DNA of 48,062 nt from Lentisphaeria bacterium (GTDB lineage Bacteria > Verrucomicrobiota > Lentisphaeria > Victivallales > Victivallaceae), in the NCBI GenBank assembly GCA_900768515.1, contig CAAGDG010000144.1, positions 1 to 48,062 of the forward strand. The letters are read 5' to 3'. Below the pieces are notes generated by a model that did not search any database, had not been told where the DNA came from, and saw nothing but the letters and a program-made list of their open reading frames with translations. The position numbers and the translations under genes are program-made. Every line of letters begins with the position of its first letter. Positions within the stretch are counted from its first letter, which is position 1. This document shows, piece by piece, positions 25,213 through 32,997 of this stretch.

Positions 25213-25956
25213 TCACTGACCGGTGGCGTCGTCGGAAGATCCCTTGACTCCCCAGAAATACCCATCGTCGTTGGTGGTCATCTCCTTCGGGATCGAATCC
25301 TTCGTCCGCCCCTCCACATGACCGTCGAGGAACGTCACATTGGCCCCCTTCCCCGAAACATGGCGCCAGACGCCAAGATGCGAAACCATCTCGTCACGCT
25401 TGAGCGCGGCAGGATTCGCCCACCAGGTCACGCCGGTCCGGTCCATGTCGAACAGAAGTCCCCGGGTGGAGGGACTCCGGACCTGCGTAATCGTACGGGT
25501 GTATTTCTTGCCGGTGCTCGACGAATTGATCGAAACCTGATTCTGGTTGATGCCGTAATGGATCGGGATCCCGGCCGCCGAAATCGAACCGCTCTTCTCG
25601 CTCTCCTTGCTGGCGGGACAGGCGAACGGCCCCTTCGGCATCGCCCGGCCGTCCCGCTGGGTCATATGGCAGTAGTCCGACATCTTGATTCCCGGCTGGT
25701 AGAGCGTCATCAACGCATCCTGCCATTTCCCATGGGTTCCGCCATCCACATTCCCGGTATATCCGGGGATGCGCCCGTCCTCCTGGTCGATGTACATTGC
25801 CATGTAAGTGCCGAGCTGTTTGAGATTGCTGGTGCACTTGATGTCACGGGCCTTGGCCCGCGCCTGGTTCAGCGCCGGAAGCAGCATCGCCGCCAGAATT
25901 GCGATGATCGCGATCACCACCAGAAGCTCGATCAGCGTGAATCTCCCTCTTCTCAT
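25213..25956 (-). CDS. Type IV pseudopilin-like protein, variant H-x11-DG
   Basis: About 247 aa from ATG 25956 (MRRGR), with AAGGA 9 bases upstream; ATG 25962 is the alternative. The helix FTLIELLVVIAIIAILAAML follows Arg in place of Gly. The C-terminal motif reads RHVSGKGANVTFLDGHVEG, with eleven rather than nine residues between His and Asp-Gly. A TATAAT (minus strand) at 26016-26021 is a candidate -10 box with a poor -35 box. Likely membrane-anchored like its neighbour at 24298; no function can be given. Confidence 0.88.
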   Translation of the reverse strand: MRRGRFTLIELLVVIAIIAILAAMLLPALNQARAKARDIKCTSNLKQLGTYMAMYIDQEDGRIPGYTGNVDGGTHGKWQDALMTLYQPGIKMSDYCHMTQRDGRAMPKGPFACPASKESEKSGSISAAGIPIHYGINQNQVSINSSSTGKKYTRTITQVRSPSTRGLLFDMDRTGVTWWANPAALKRDEMVSHLGVWRHVSGKGANVTFLDGHVEGRTKDSIPKEMTTNDDGYFWGVKGSSDDATGQ

Positions 25957-26153
25957 GTGCATGGGTCCTTACTTTTTGCAACTTTCGGTTCAGTAAACAA
26001 CTCCTGACACCTAATATTATACCAGAAAAAAATGCAAAAGAGAAATCATTCTGAAATCTTTTTCTCAAAATATGAAAAATAGGATCAGAAAAGAACAAAA
26101 GAAAACCAGAGAATTACAAACCGCTCCCGGAAGGTTCCGGCACCCCCAACTTT

Positions 26154-27434
26154 TTACACTGTAATTTCCGTAATATCGGCGCCGATTCCGGCAAGCTTCT
26201 CGGTCAGACTCTCATATCCGCGGTAAATCACTTCGGCGGAATGGATGGTGCTGTCTCCCCGCGCACAGAGCGCCGCAATCACCAGCGCCATGCCCGCCCG
26301 GATGTCGGGACTGGAAAGCGTGGTCCCGTGAAGCTGCGCCCTTCCGGTGATCACCACCCGGTGCGGATCGCAGACAATCGCATTGGCTCCCATACTGATC
26401 AACCGGTCCGCAAAGTAGATCCGGCTCTCGAACATCTTCTCGAAAAACATCACCGTTCCGACGCACTGGGTGGCGGCAACGATCGTACAGCTCATCATGT
26501 CCGACGGATACTGCGGCCACGGCCCGTCGGAAATCTGCGGAATGTGACCACCAAAATCGCACTCGATCCGCCGCGTCTGATCCCCCGGCAGAAAAATACT
26601 GTCGGTGCGCAGTTCCATCGTGATGCCAAGCCGTTCGAAAACCCGCCGCAGCATCCAGTAATGACGCGGCGAGGTGCCGTGCACTGTCAGCTCGCCGCCG
26701 GAGGCGGCCGCCAGCGCGAGAAAACTTCCCGCTTCGATGTGGTCCCCGACCACGGTGTAATCCGCGCCGTGAAGCTTTTCCACGCCTTCGATCTCAATGG
26801 TGTTGCTGCCGGCGCCGGAGATCTTCGCGCCCATCGCATTGAGCAGAAGCGCGAGATCGCGCACATGCGGTTCGCAGGCGGCGTTGTAGAGTGTGGTGAC
26901 ACCGGAAGCGGTGGCTGCGGCAATCAGGATCTGTTCCGTTGCGGTGACGCTGGCTTCATCCAGAAAGAGCTCGCGACCGCGGAGCCGGCCGGCGGTCCGG
27001 AACCGGTAGGTCCTCTCGCCGGACATGCTTGCCCCGAGCTTGCAGAGTCCGTAAAAGTGACCGTCGAGACGGCGGCGGCCGATCACGTCGCCGCCGGGAG
27101 GGTAAAGTTCGGCGCTTCCGCAGCGGGCAAGAAGCGGGGCGGCGAAAAGGATGCTGGTCCGGTTGCGGGAGCAGAGCGCCTCTGAAATCGTCGTGGTCCG
27201 GACCTCCGGGCAGCGGAACTGCAGCACATGGTCCCGGAATTCGAACTCGGCGCCGAGCTCCCCGGCGATATCCAGCATGGTGCGCACGTCGAGAATATCC
27301 GGCACATTGCGCAACGTGACGGTTTCATCCGTAAGCATCAGCGCGGCGATCATCGGCAGTGCCGCGTTTTTGTTCCCTCCGATGGAAACGGATCCGCGTA
27401 TTTCAGCGCCGCCTCTGATTTTCAAAATCCGCAT
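26154..27434 (-). CDS. murA: UDP-N-acetylglucosamine 1-carboxyvinyltransferase, Asp-type active site
   Basis: 426 aa from ATG 27434, chosen for GGAGGAG upstream; the frame opens 11 codons earlier. MurA transfers enolpyruvate from PEP to UDP-GlcNAc, the first committed step of peptidoglycan synthesis, in the cytoplasm. GGNKNAALPMIAA holds Lys22/Asn23; YPSDMM holds the catalytic Asp, and YRGYESL the Arg near the C-terminus. The active-site loop reads PPGGDVIGRRRLDGH: Asp116 stands where Escherichia coli MurA has Cys115, the residue alkylated by fosfomycin. Asp at this place is known in Chlamydia and Mycobacterium, where it gives intrinsic fosfomycin resistance. The gene is divergent from marR. 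Function is confident. Confidence 0.92.
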   Translation of the reverse strand: MRILKIRGGAEIRGSVSIGGNKNAALPMIAALMLTDETVTLRNVPDILDVRTMLDIAGELGAEFEFRDHVLQFRCPEVRTTTISEALCSRNRTSILFAAPLLARCGSAELYPPGGDVIGRRRLDGHFYGLCKLGASMSGERTYRFRTAGRLRGRELFLDEASVTATEQILIAAATASGVTTLYNAACEPHVRDLALLLNAMGAKISGAGSNTIEIEGVEKLHGADYTVVGDHIEAGSFLALAAASGGELTVHGTSPRHYWMLRRVFERLGITMELRTDSIFLPGDQTRRIECDFGGHIPQISDGPWPQYPSDMMSCTIVAATQCVGTVMFFEKMFESRIYFADRLISMGANAIVCDPHRVVITGRAQLHGTTLSSPDIRAGMALVIAALCARGDSTIHSAEVIYRGYESLTEKLAGIGADITEITV

Positions 27435-27471
27435 GATTGAAGAACTCCTCCGATGGTATTTCCGCAATGGC

Positions 27472-27499
27472 AGTATAGCGCTCCGCCGCAGAAAATCAA
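27472..27499 (-). promoter_or_regulatory. Promoter of murA
   Basis: On the minus strand: TTGATT (27494-27499), 16 bases, TATACT (27472-27477), giving a leader of about 30 bases that includes GGAGGAG. Confidence 0.6.
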
Positions 27500-27529
27500 G
27501 CGTTGCGTCAGATTATTTCAATAAAATAC

Positions 27530-27557
27530 TTGCAAATATTCAAGGAGGCTGTATTGT
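27530..27557 (+). promoter_or_regulatory. Promoter of the marR gene with overlapping dyad
   Basis: TTGCAA (27530-27535), 16 bases, TATTGT (27552-27557). CTTG...CAAG at 27529-27544 forms an imperfect 16-bp inverted repeat over the -35 box, a typical size for MarR operators. A run of nine G follows at 27580-27588, between the promoter and the ribosome site. Confidence 0.5.
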
Positions 27558-27597
27558 AAGGAGAATCTGAAATTTAACCGGGGGGGGGTTAGGGAAA

Positions 27598-28059
27598 ATG
27601 AAACTTGATGAAGCGACGAGGTGCTGGCGTCAACTTTTTGCACTGACCGACCAGTTGCGGGACCAGGGTGCGGACGGGTACACCCAGCAGCTGGTCAACC
27701 TTACGTTCAACCAGCTGCGGATGATCAAAATCGTCCATGTGCTGAACCGCGACGCACCGGAGGGAATCACGCTGAAAACATTGGCGGAGGCACTGTCGAT
27801 CACCCCGGCGGCCGCCTCGGAAATGGTCGACGCGCTGGTTCGCAAGGATGTGCTCCGGCGCGATCACAATCCCCTGGACCGGCGGGCGGTCGCCATCAGC
27901 CTCTCCGACTCTTCCAGGAAGGGATTCAATTCCGGTGAGCGGAAACTCGATGAGATGTCACGGACGTTTCTCGATTCGCTCAGCAAAGAAGACCGGGAGA
28001 ACTTCTTCCGTCTGCTGGGGGAATTCGCCCGGCAGCTGGGGACGGAAATTCCGGAATAA
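27598..28059 (+). CDS. MarR-family transcriptional regulator
   Basis: 153 aa from ATG 27598 with AGGGA upstream. A winged helix is clear: GITLKTLAEALSITPAAASE is the helix-turn-helix and RRDHNPLDRRAVAISLSDSS the wing with its DxRR motif. N- and C-terminal helices (QLVNLTFNQLRMIKIVHVL; LDEMSRTFLDSLSKEDRENF) form the dimer interface. MarR proteins repress their own and nearby genes and respond to small phenolic or other ligands, or to oxidation. It is divergent from murA, so a shared control region is possible. A nine-G tract in the leader is unusual. It ends in its own terminator, so the gene stands alone. Confidence 0.88.
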   Translation: MKLDEATRCWRQLFALTDQLRDQGADGYTQQLVNLTFNQLRMIKIVHVLNRDAPEGITLKTLAEALSITPAAASEMVDALVRKDVLRRDHNPLDRRAVAISLSDSSRKGFNSGERKLDEMSRTFLDSLSKEDRENFFRLLGEFARQLGTEIPE

Positions 28060-28085
28060 GCCGGAAAAGCAACCCGGAAAATCAG

Positions 28086-28115
28086 GCCGGCTTCCGCAAC
28101 GGGGGCCGGCTTTTT
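28086..28115 (+). terminator. Rho-independent terminator after marR
   Basis: GCCGGCTTCC pairs with GGGGGCCGGC (10 bp, two G-T pairs) around a 5-base loop, followed by five T. Confidence 0.85.
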
Positions 28116-28178
28116 CCTTTCAGCACTTCCGTGAGACTGGAGCCTCCGCCGCAGGAACAGGAATGCGGGCAAGGGGGA

Positions 28179-29540
28179 TCAGAGCAGTTCATCCGCCTCC
28201 GGCCGGGAGACCGAGAACGGCAGCTCCTTCTCCTCCACCTCGGTAAAATGAAGTTTCCTGCGTTCGATCAGCAGCCGGACCAGGGTCGGAATCGGCAGCG
28301 TCGTCACAATCGAAAGAATGATGATCGCATTGAAGAACTTACCGTCGAGCATTCCGAGTTCCTTGCCGATCGCGGCGGCCGCCAGCGTCGCGGAGAGCTG
28401 GGGCACCGTCATCAGTCCGGCCGCCAATCCGTGCCCGTTGCTGAAGCCGGAACAGCGCATCGCCAGCCAGCCGGAGAACACCTTGCTGCCGACCAGCCCC
28501 CCTACGGTCAGTACGATGATCGCCAGGTTGCCCGAACTGGAAAACGCCTTGAAATCGGTCTGCATCCCAATGGAGACGAAGAGGAACGGAATCAGCAGCC
28601 CGTAGCCGATGCTCTCGAAACAGACGTTCAACGACCGGCCGCCGCGGTCCTCTTCGCGCACGATGCGCGAGAGAGCAAGGCCGGCGATGAAGGCGCCGAC
28701 CACCAGGTTGATGCCGAGGAACTCCCCGATCAGCACCGAGCCGAGGATCACCAGCAGCAGGAACGTGATCAAGGCGTCCTCCTCCGGCTGGAACACCCGC
28801 AGCAGCAGTTTGCCGATCCGGTAGACGCAGAAGACTGTCACCAGCAGATAGCAGAGCACAATCAGCAGAAAGACCGGGGTGAAAAAGCTGCCGAACATCC
28901 CGGGTTCCAGATAATCGAAGATCGAAAGCGTCCGCTGTCCGTCGCCGGTTCCGCCGAGACTCTGGCGCTTGAGCTGGACGCTGACCGCCAGCAGAATGAT
29001 GCTGGCGATGTCGGTGATCACCGTTGAAATCAGCACCGCCGCGCCGAAGCGGGTCCTGCTCAGTTTAAGCTCCCGGATCACCGGGAAGACGATTCCCACC
29101 GAATGCGAGGCGAACAAACTTGCATAGAGCAGTTTTCCGGGGAAATCGTCCGGCTTGAAAAAGGCGTAGACCAGGAAACCGGCGACCGCGGGGAGCAGAA
29201 AGGTCAGGATGCTCAGGAAAATCACCGGACGACGGGCGGAGTTGATCAACTTGAAATCCGCCTCCATTCCGGCCAGCGCCATCAGGAAGACCAGTCCGAG
29301 CGAACCGAGCGAATTGACCAGCGATTCGAAGTGTCCGGCCACCAGCTCTGAATTCGCCCCGAGAAATCCGAGTCCGTGAGAAAGCCGGTCGATCACGTTC
29401 AGACAGTTCGGACCGGCCAGCATCCCCACCAGCAGAAGCGCAATCACGCCGGGAATCCGGAAACGCCGCAGCAGCATGGGAACCAGGCACATCAATGCGA
29501 GAAAGGCGATAAACAAAATCAGGAAGGCGTCGTTGTTCAT
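28179..29540 (-). CDS. Monovalent cation:proton antiporter (CPA2/Kef-type membrane domain)
   Basis: 453 aa from ATG 29540 (MNNDAFLILFIAFLAL); the frame opens earlier but without a good start. About 12 hydrophobic segments are visible. PGVIALLLVGMLAGP in the second segment, GLVFLMALAGMEADF, and ASHSVGIVFPVIREL match the Na+/H+ exchanger fold of the CPA2 group. The nucleotide-binding RCK/TrkA-N domain of KefB/KefC is absent and the C-terminus is a short acidic tail. It most likely exchanges Na+ or K+ for H+ across the inner membrane. Isolated from neighbours by terminators on both sides. Confidence 0.85.
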   Translation of the reverse strand: MNNDAFLILFIAFLALMCLVPMLLRRFRIPGVIALLLVGMLAGPNCLNVIDRLSHGLGFLGANSELVAGHFESLVNSLGSLGLVFLMALAGMEADFKLINSARRPVIFLSILTFLLPAVAGFLVYAFFKPDDFPGKLLYASLFASHSVGIVFPVIRELKLSRTRFGAAVLISTVITDIASIILLAVSVQLKRQSLGGTGDGQRTLSIFDYLEPGMFGSFFTPVFLLIVLCYLLVTVFCVYRIGKLLLRVFQPEEDALITFLLLVILGSVLIGEFLGINLVVGAFIAGLALSRIVREEDRGGRSLNVCFESIGYGLLIPFLFVSIGMQTDFKAFSSSGNLAIIVLTVGGLVGSKVFSGWLAMRCSGFSNGHGLAAGLMTVPQLSATLAAAAIGKELGMLDGKFFNAIIILSIVTTLPIPTLVRLLIERRKLHFTEVEEKELPFSVSRPEADELL

Positions 29541-29614
29541 CCGGGAACCCCATGCGTAAATGTGACTTCGGATAAAACTAACCCGCCGGAAGGGGATTGT
29601 CAAGTTTTCTTGAG

Positions 29615-29651
29615 AAAAAAAGCCGGAGACGTTCCCGGTGGAACGCCCCGG
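29615..29651 (-). terminator. Rho-independent terminator of the sialic-acid-type operon
   Basis: On the minus strand, GCCGGGGCGTTCC pairs with GGGAACGTCTCCGGC (one bulge, one wobble), followed by seven T. A second strong dyad (GCTCCGGAGGG with CCCTCCGGAGC) lies just before it, nearer the gene end at 29698. Confidence 0.8.
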
Positions 29652-29697
29652 CACGGCTCCGAAGCTCCGGAGGGGGGCGCCCTCCGGAGCCAGTCAT

Positions 29698-30873
29698 CTA
29701 CACCAGGGAACGGAACTTTTCAACCCGGTGCAGCGTCAGCAGATTGCCGTCGTGCAGGTTCTTTGCGCGGCTGTCGCCCGAGCGGGCGAAAACGAGCAGA
29801 TCCTCCCCGTCGAACAGCAGACTCGCGTAATGCCGCGAATCGAGCTTGCCCCGCCCTTCCGCAATCACGCCGACACTTCGGAATTCCAGTCCGTTGCGCG
29901 AACAGAGCAGTTCAAGCCGCCGCCGGTCTCCGCAGGTTTCGTACCAAGGCAGCCCGGCCATCTGAAAGCTGTCGAGCTTCGGACTCGCCACCATCCAGTA
30001 AAGTTCGGAGTCCGGATCGTAGTCGATGTGAAACTTCAACTGTCCCCCCGGCAGCGGCAGCAGAAACAGCGTGGCGCCGGAGGGGGATTTCAACGGCTCG
30101 ATCGAAAGAGAGCCATCCGCGCGTTCCTCCCCTTTCAGGACGGCGCCGACATTGCCCAGTCCGGTTTCGGCCCGCATCAGCAACAGCACCGTGCGCCCCT
30201 CCGGATCGTAAAACATGTGTTTCGGATCGTGAATGCGGATCACACTGGTCTCAAGCACGCCGAGCGTCCCTCCGGAGAAGTGGGTGATCCCCTGCTCCTT
30301 GAAGAGCGCCTCCGTCCGGAACGGCGCCGAAAAGCGCCAGTTCGAACGGTCGCACAGATCGGCGTTCTCCTCCGCCGTCATCAGGACCGGAGCGACGCCC
30401 GGCCACCGGGCGCCCGGAATCCTCTGCTCGTAGACCGCGTAGAGCCGCCCCTTCCGGAAGTCGATCCGCCCGGCACTCTGGTGCCAGAGACAATCTCCGT
30501 CGAGCACCGAGGGTTCCGACCAGCTCTCCCCGTTGTCGAGGCTGCGGCTGATCAGGAGCCGGCCGCTGTGACCGAGCGCGTAAAGCGCGTTCCCCGCCCG
30601 GAAGAGCATCGTGTGGAGCATCGGCAGCCGGGTTCCGCATTCGCGCCAGTTTTTCCCGCCGTCATCCGAAAGGAGGATCCGCAGCTGGTTTCCGCTCGGA
30701 TAGTCGCCGTGGTCGGAGCGAGGCCCCTCCAGCTTCACCGTTCCGGGACCGCCGAGGTCAAACCCCGCCAGAATCCGCCCGTCGAAACCGCGGCAGAGCG
30801 ACGGGGTGTAGCAGAAGACATCCTCCGGAGACGGGGATTCAAAAAGAATCGTTTCATCGGCAATCAAAGGCAT
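29698..30873 (-). CDS. BNR/Asp-box protein, sialidase superfamily fold
   Basis: 391 aa from ATG 30873, 18 bases after the aldolase gene on the same strand, so one operon. Asp-box motifs SDDGGKNWREC and SLDNGESWSEP mark a sialidase-type propeller. No signal peptide is present. The N-terminal motif that holds the first catalytic Arg in sialidases (xRIP) reads YTPSL here, so hydrolysis of sialosides cannot be assumed. With an aldolase of the NanA/DapA family upstream and a sialate O-acetylesterase across the divergent promoter, a role in sialic acid or related nonulosonate use is the best guess. It shares fold but little obvious sequence with the protein at 9462. Confidence 0.7.
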   Translation of the reverse strand: MPLIADETILFESPSPEDVFCYTPSLCRGFDGRILAGFDLGGPGTVKLEGPRSDHGDYPSGNQLRILLSDDGGKNWRECGTRLPMLHTMLFRAGNALYALGHSGRLLISRSLDNGESWSEPSVLDGDCLWHQSAGRIDFRKGRLYAVYEQRIPGARWPGVAPVLMTAEENADLCDRSNWRFSAPFRTEALFKEQGITHFSGGTLGVLETSVIRIHDPKHMFYDPEGRTVLLLMRAETGLGNVGAVLKGEERADGSLSIEPLKSPSGATLFLLPLPGGQLKFHIDYDPDSELYWMVASPKLDSFQMAGLPWYETCGDRRRLELLCSRNGLEFRSVGVIAEGRGKLDSRHYASLLFDGEDLLVFARSGDSRAKNLHDGNLLTLHRVEKFRSLV

Positions 30874-30891
30874 TTTCCACTCTCCTCCATC

Positions 30892-31764
30892 TTATTCCAC
30901 CGCAGGAGCCCCCATCGGAAGCGACGGCGCGGCCAGAATGTTACGGATGATTCCCTCGCGGGAAAGCTCGTATTTCAGACGCCGGATCACTCCGCCCGTC
31001 GTCACGGGGACCCCGTAGCTGCGGACGATTTCGAGCACCCTGGCATTCAGTTGCGCCGCCTTCTCCCGCTCCCCCCTGCGCACGGCGTCGTACAGACCGG
31101 CGTAGAGTTCGGGCCGCAGGTTGGCTCCGCCGTTCACGCCGCCGTCGCCCCCCAGCGCCACCGCCTCGGCGGTCAGCTCCTCCGGACCGATGAGCAGCGA
31201 GAAATCCGGACGGCCGCCGAGAAGTTCCACCGCCTTGCGGAATGCTTCCAGGTCGCCGGAACTGTCCTTGTAGCCCACGACATTCGGAATCTCCGCCAGA
31301 CGCCGGACGGTTTCCAGTTTCATCGCCACCTTGGTCAGCGACGGCATGTTGTAGAGGAACAGCGGCGACGGGACCTCCCGTGCAAGCAACCGGTAATAGA
31401 GGAGGATCTCCTCCTCCTCCGGCGGAAGGAAACAGGGCACCGCCGCCACGACCGCGTCCACCCCCGCCTCCGCGGCGAACTGCCCCAGCGCCTTCGCCTC
31501 GGCAAAAGAGGCGCCGGAAATCCCGGCCAGCAGCGGACACCGTCCGGCAACCGCCTTCACACAGACGGAGAGGAAGCGTTTCCGCTCTTCCATCGCCAGC
31601 GCCGGCCCCTCCCCGGTCGACCCCAGCAGAAAAACCGCGTGAACCCCGCCGGCAATCACGCGGTCGATCATCCGCGCAGAAGCCGCCTCGTCGATCCGCT
31701 CCGGCGTCTCCAGCGGCGTCACGAGCGGGACCACGATTCCATGAATCTTCTCTTTCATTCCCAT
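30892..31764 (-). CDS. DapA/NanA-family class I aldolase, probable N-acetylneuraminate lyase
   Basis: 290 aa from ATG 31764 (MGMKEK), with AGGAA 7 bases upstream. The (beta/alpha)8 barrel motifs are complete: LLGSTGEGPALAMEERKRF, catalytic Tyr in YNMPSL, and Schiff-base Lys in VVGYKDSSGDLEAF. GSTGEG is typical of the N-acetylneuraminate lyase side of the family rather than GTTGE of dihydrodipicolinate synthase. By context (BNR protein, LacI, sialate O-acetylesterase) it probably splits a sialic acid into pyruvate and an N-acetylated hexosamine. Other 2-keto-3-deoxy sugar aldolases remain possible. It is first in the minus-strand operon with a clear promoter. Confidence 0.85.
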   Translation of the reverse strand: MGMKEKIHGIVVPLVTPLETPERIDEAASARMIDRVIAGGVHAVFLLGSTGEGPALAMEERKRFLSVCVKAVAGRCPLLAGISGASFAEAKALGQFAAEAGVDAVVAAVPCFLPPEEEEILLYYRLLAREVPSPLFLYNMPSLTKVAMKLETVRRLAEIPNVVGYKDSSGDLEAFRKAVELLGGRPDFSLLIGPEELTAEAVALGGDGGVNGGANLRPELYAGLYDAVRRGEREKAAQLNARVLEIVRSYGVPVTTGGVIRRLKYELSREGIIRNILAAPSLPMGAPAVE

Positions 31765-31799
31765 TAATTTCCTGTCAATTGTCAATGTCATCTTCCATA

Positions 31800-31828
31800 A
31801 TTATACCGCGGCAACTGGAGATCGGCAA
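31800..31828 (-). promoter_or_regulatory. Promoter of the aldolase/BNR operon
   Basis: On the minus strand: TTGCCG (31823-31828), 17 bases, TATAAT (31800-31805). Downstream, the leader carries repeated TTGACA-like units (31770-31788). Confidence 0.7.
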
Positions 31829-31859
31829 TCTTTTTCCTGTTATTTTTCCAAAACAGATG

Positions 31860-31888
31860 TTGAAATATTTCAGAAACATTTCTATACT
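31860..31888 (+). promoter_or_regulatory. Promoter of the lacI-type gene with palindromic operator
   Basis: TTGAAA (31860-31865), 17 bases, TATACT (31883-31888). A perfect 12-bp palindrome TGAAATATTTCA (31861-31872) covers the -35 box, a second imperfect one (AGAAACATTTCT, 31873-31884) follows it, and TTTCCGGAAA (31890-31899), with the central CG typical of LacI operators, lies at the start site. Autoregulation and shared control of both divergent promoters are likely. Confidence 0.65.
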
Positions 31889-31917
31889 ATTTCCGGAAAC
31901 CAGATGAGGAATGTGAA

Positions 31918-32919
31918 ATGGAACACTCCGTCAAAGAGATTGGAAAACTCGCCGGGGTTTCTCCGGCAACCGTGTCGCGGGTGATCAATGGAAGCGGCGC
32001 CGTCACCGCGGAGAAGCGCAAACGTGTACTCGCCGCGCTGGAACAGCTCAACGGCGGCCGTCCCGCGCCCCGTCCGAGAGCGCGCACCACCGGCATCGGG
32101 GTGCTGCTGCCGCCGGAACCGGCACGCGACGCCCACGGGATTCTTCAGAAACTGTGCGCTCTCGCCGCAGAGATGCCGCGCCGCTGGAGTCTGATGCTGC
32201 TGCCGCCGGACACGCTGCCGCTGGAGCTTGAAGCACGCCACCTGCGCGGAGAACTTGCCGGACTGATGCTGATCGGCCATGCGACCGACTCCCGGGAACT
32301 CGCCGAAACGCTCCAGCGCATCCCGCACATCTGGCTGAACAGCCACCGCGACGGCGACGCGGTCCAGACGACGCTGATGGGGAATGAATTCGCCGGCCGC
32401 ATCGCGGCGCGTTACCTGACCGCAAACGACTGTGCGCACTGCGCGGTGCTCTCCGCCCCGAGCGGCAATCCGGGATTTCCGGGACGTGTTTCGGGATTCC
32501 GGTTCGAGCTCTTTTCCAGCGGAATTTCCTGCGACACCGTGGAACTTGCGCTGCCGCAGGAACGCTCCTCTCTGGAAACCGCTTCCGACGATGAGCTTGA
32601 AAAAGCGCTCGAATCCGCCCTGCCCGCGATCCTTGCCGGAGGGTTCGACGGTGTTTTCTCGCCCGAGGAGAGGATGACCGCACTCCTCTGCCGCGTCTTC
32701 GCACGGGCCGGCGTCGCCGGTCCGCCCCGCCTCGTCTCCTGCAACCACACGCCGGAGTATTTCGCCGGACTCCATCCGCGGCCGGCCTCGATCGACCTCG
32801 GTCCGCGCATGCTGGCTGAACTGGCATTGAAGGAGCTGCTGCGCCGTATCTCCGGAGCACCGCCGCGCGCCGACCAGGTCGCCGCCATCGTCACCCCGCA
32901 GCTGGTCCCCGGCGACTGA
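31918..32919 (+). CDS. LacI-family transcriptional regulator
   Basis: 333 aa from ATG 31918 with GAGGAA upstream. Residues 1-25 (HSVKEIGKLAGVSPATVSRV, then INGSGAVTAEKRKRVLAAL) are the classic LacI helix-turn-helix and hinge region. The remainder is a periplasmic-binding-protein-like sensor domain. It sits between the aldolase/BNR operon on the minus strand and the sialate O-acetylesterase on the plus strand, 78 bases before the latter, so it most likely represses both until a sialic-acid-type ligand binds. The sensor half is rather divergent, so the ligand cannot be read from sequence. Confidence 0.9.
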   Translation: MEHSVKEIGKLAGVSPATVSRVINGSGAVTAEKRKRVLAALEQLNGGRPAPRPRARTTGIGVLLPPEPARDAHGILQKLCALAAEMPRRWSLMLLPPDTLPLELEARHLRGELAGLMLIGHATDSRELAETLQRIPHIWLNSHRDGDAVQTTLMGNEFAGRIAARYLTANDCAHCAVLSAPSGNPGFPGRVSGFRFELFSSGISCDTVELALPQERSSLETASDDELEKALESALPAILAGGFDGVFSPEERMTALLCRVFARAGVAGPPRLVSCNHTPEYFAGLHPRPASIDLGPRMLAELALKELLRRISGAPPRADQVAAIVTPQLVPGD

Positions 32920-32932
32920 AGCGGAAGTGCAT

Positions 32933-32960
32933 TTGCATAACCGCCCGGATATGCTATTTT
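32933..32960 (+). promoter_or_regulatory. Promoter of the sialate O-acetylesterase gene
   Basis: TTGCAT (32933-32938), 16 bases, TATTTT (32955-32960), with a leader of about 30 bases including AAGGAAAGGAAGG before ATG 32998. Confidence 0.55.
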
Positions 32961-32997
32961 AAAAACAAATCCCTGAACACAAAGGAAAGGAAGGCGG

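Noticed and set aside
29638..31767. Plus-strand open frame of 709 codons across the BNR and aldolase genes
   Set aside because: Runs opposite two genes with clear family motifs and good starts on the minus strand; composition is Arg/Pro-rich as expected of a shadow frame.
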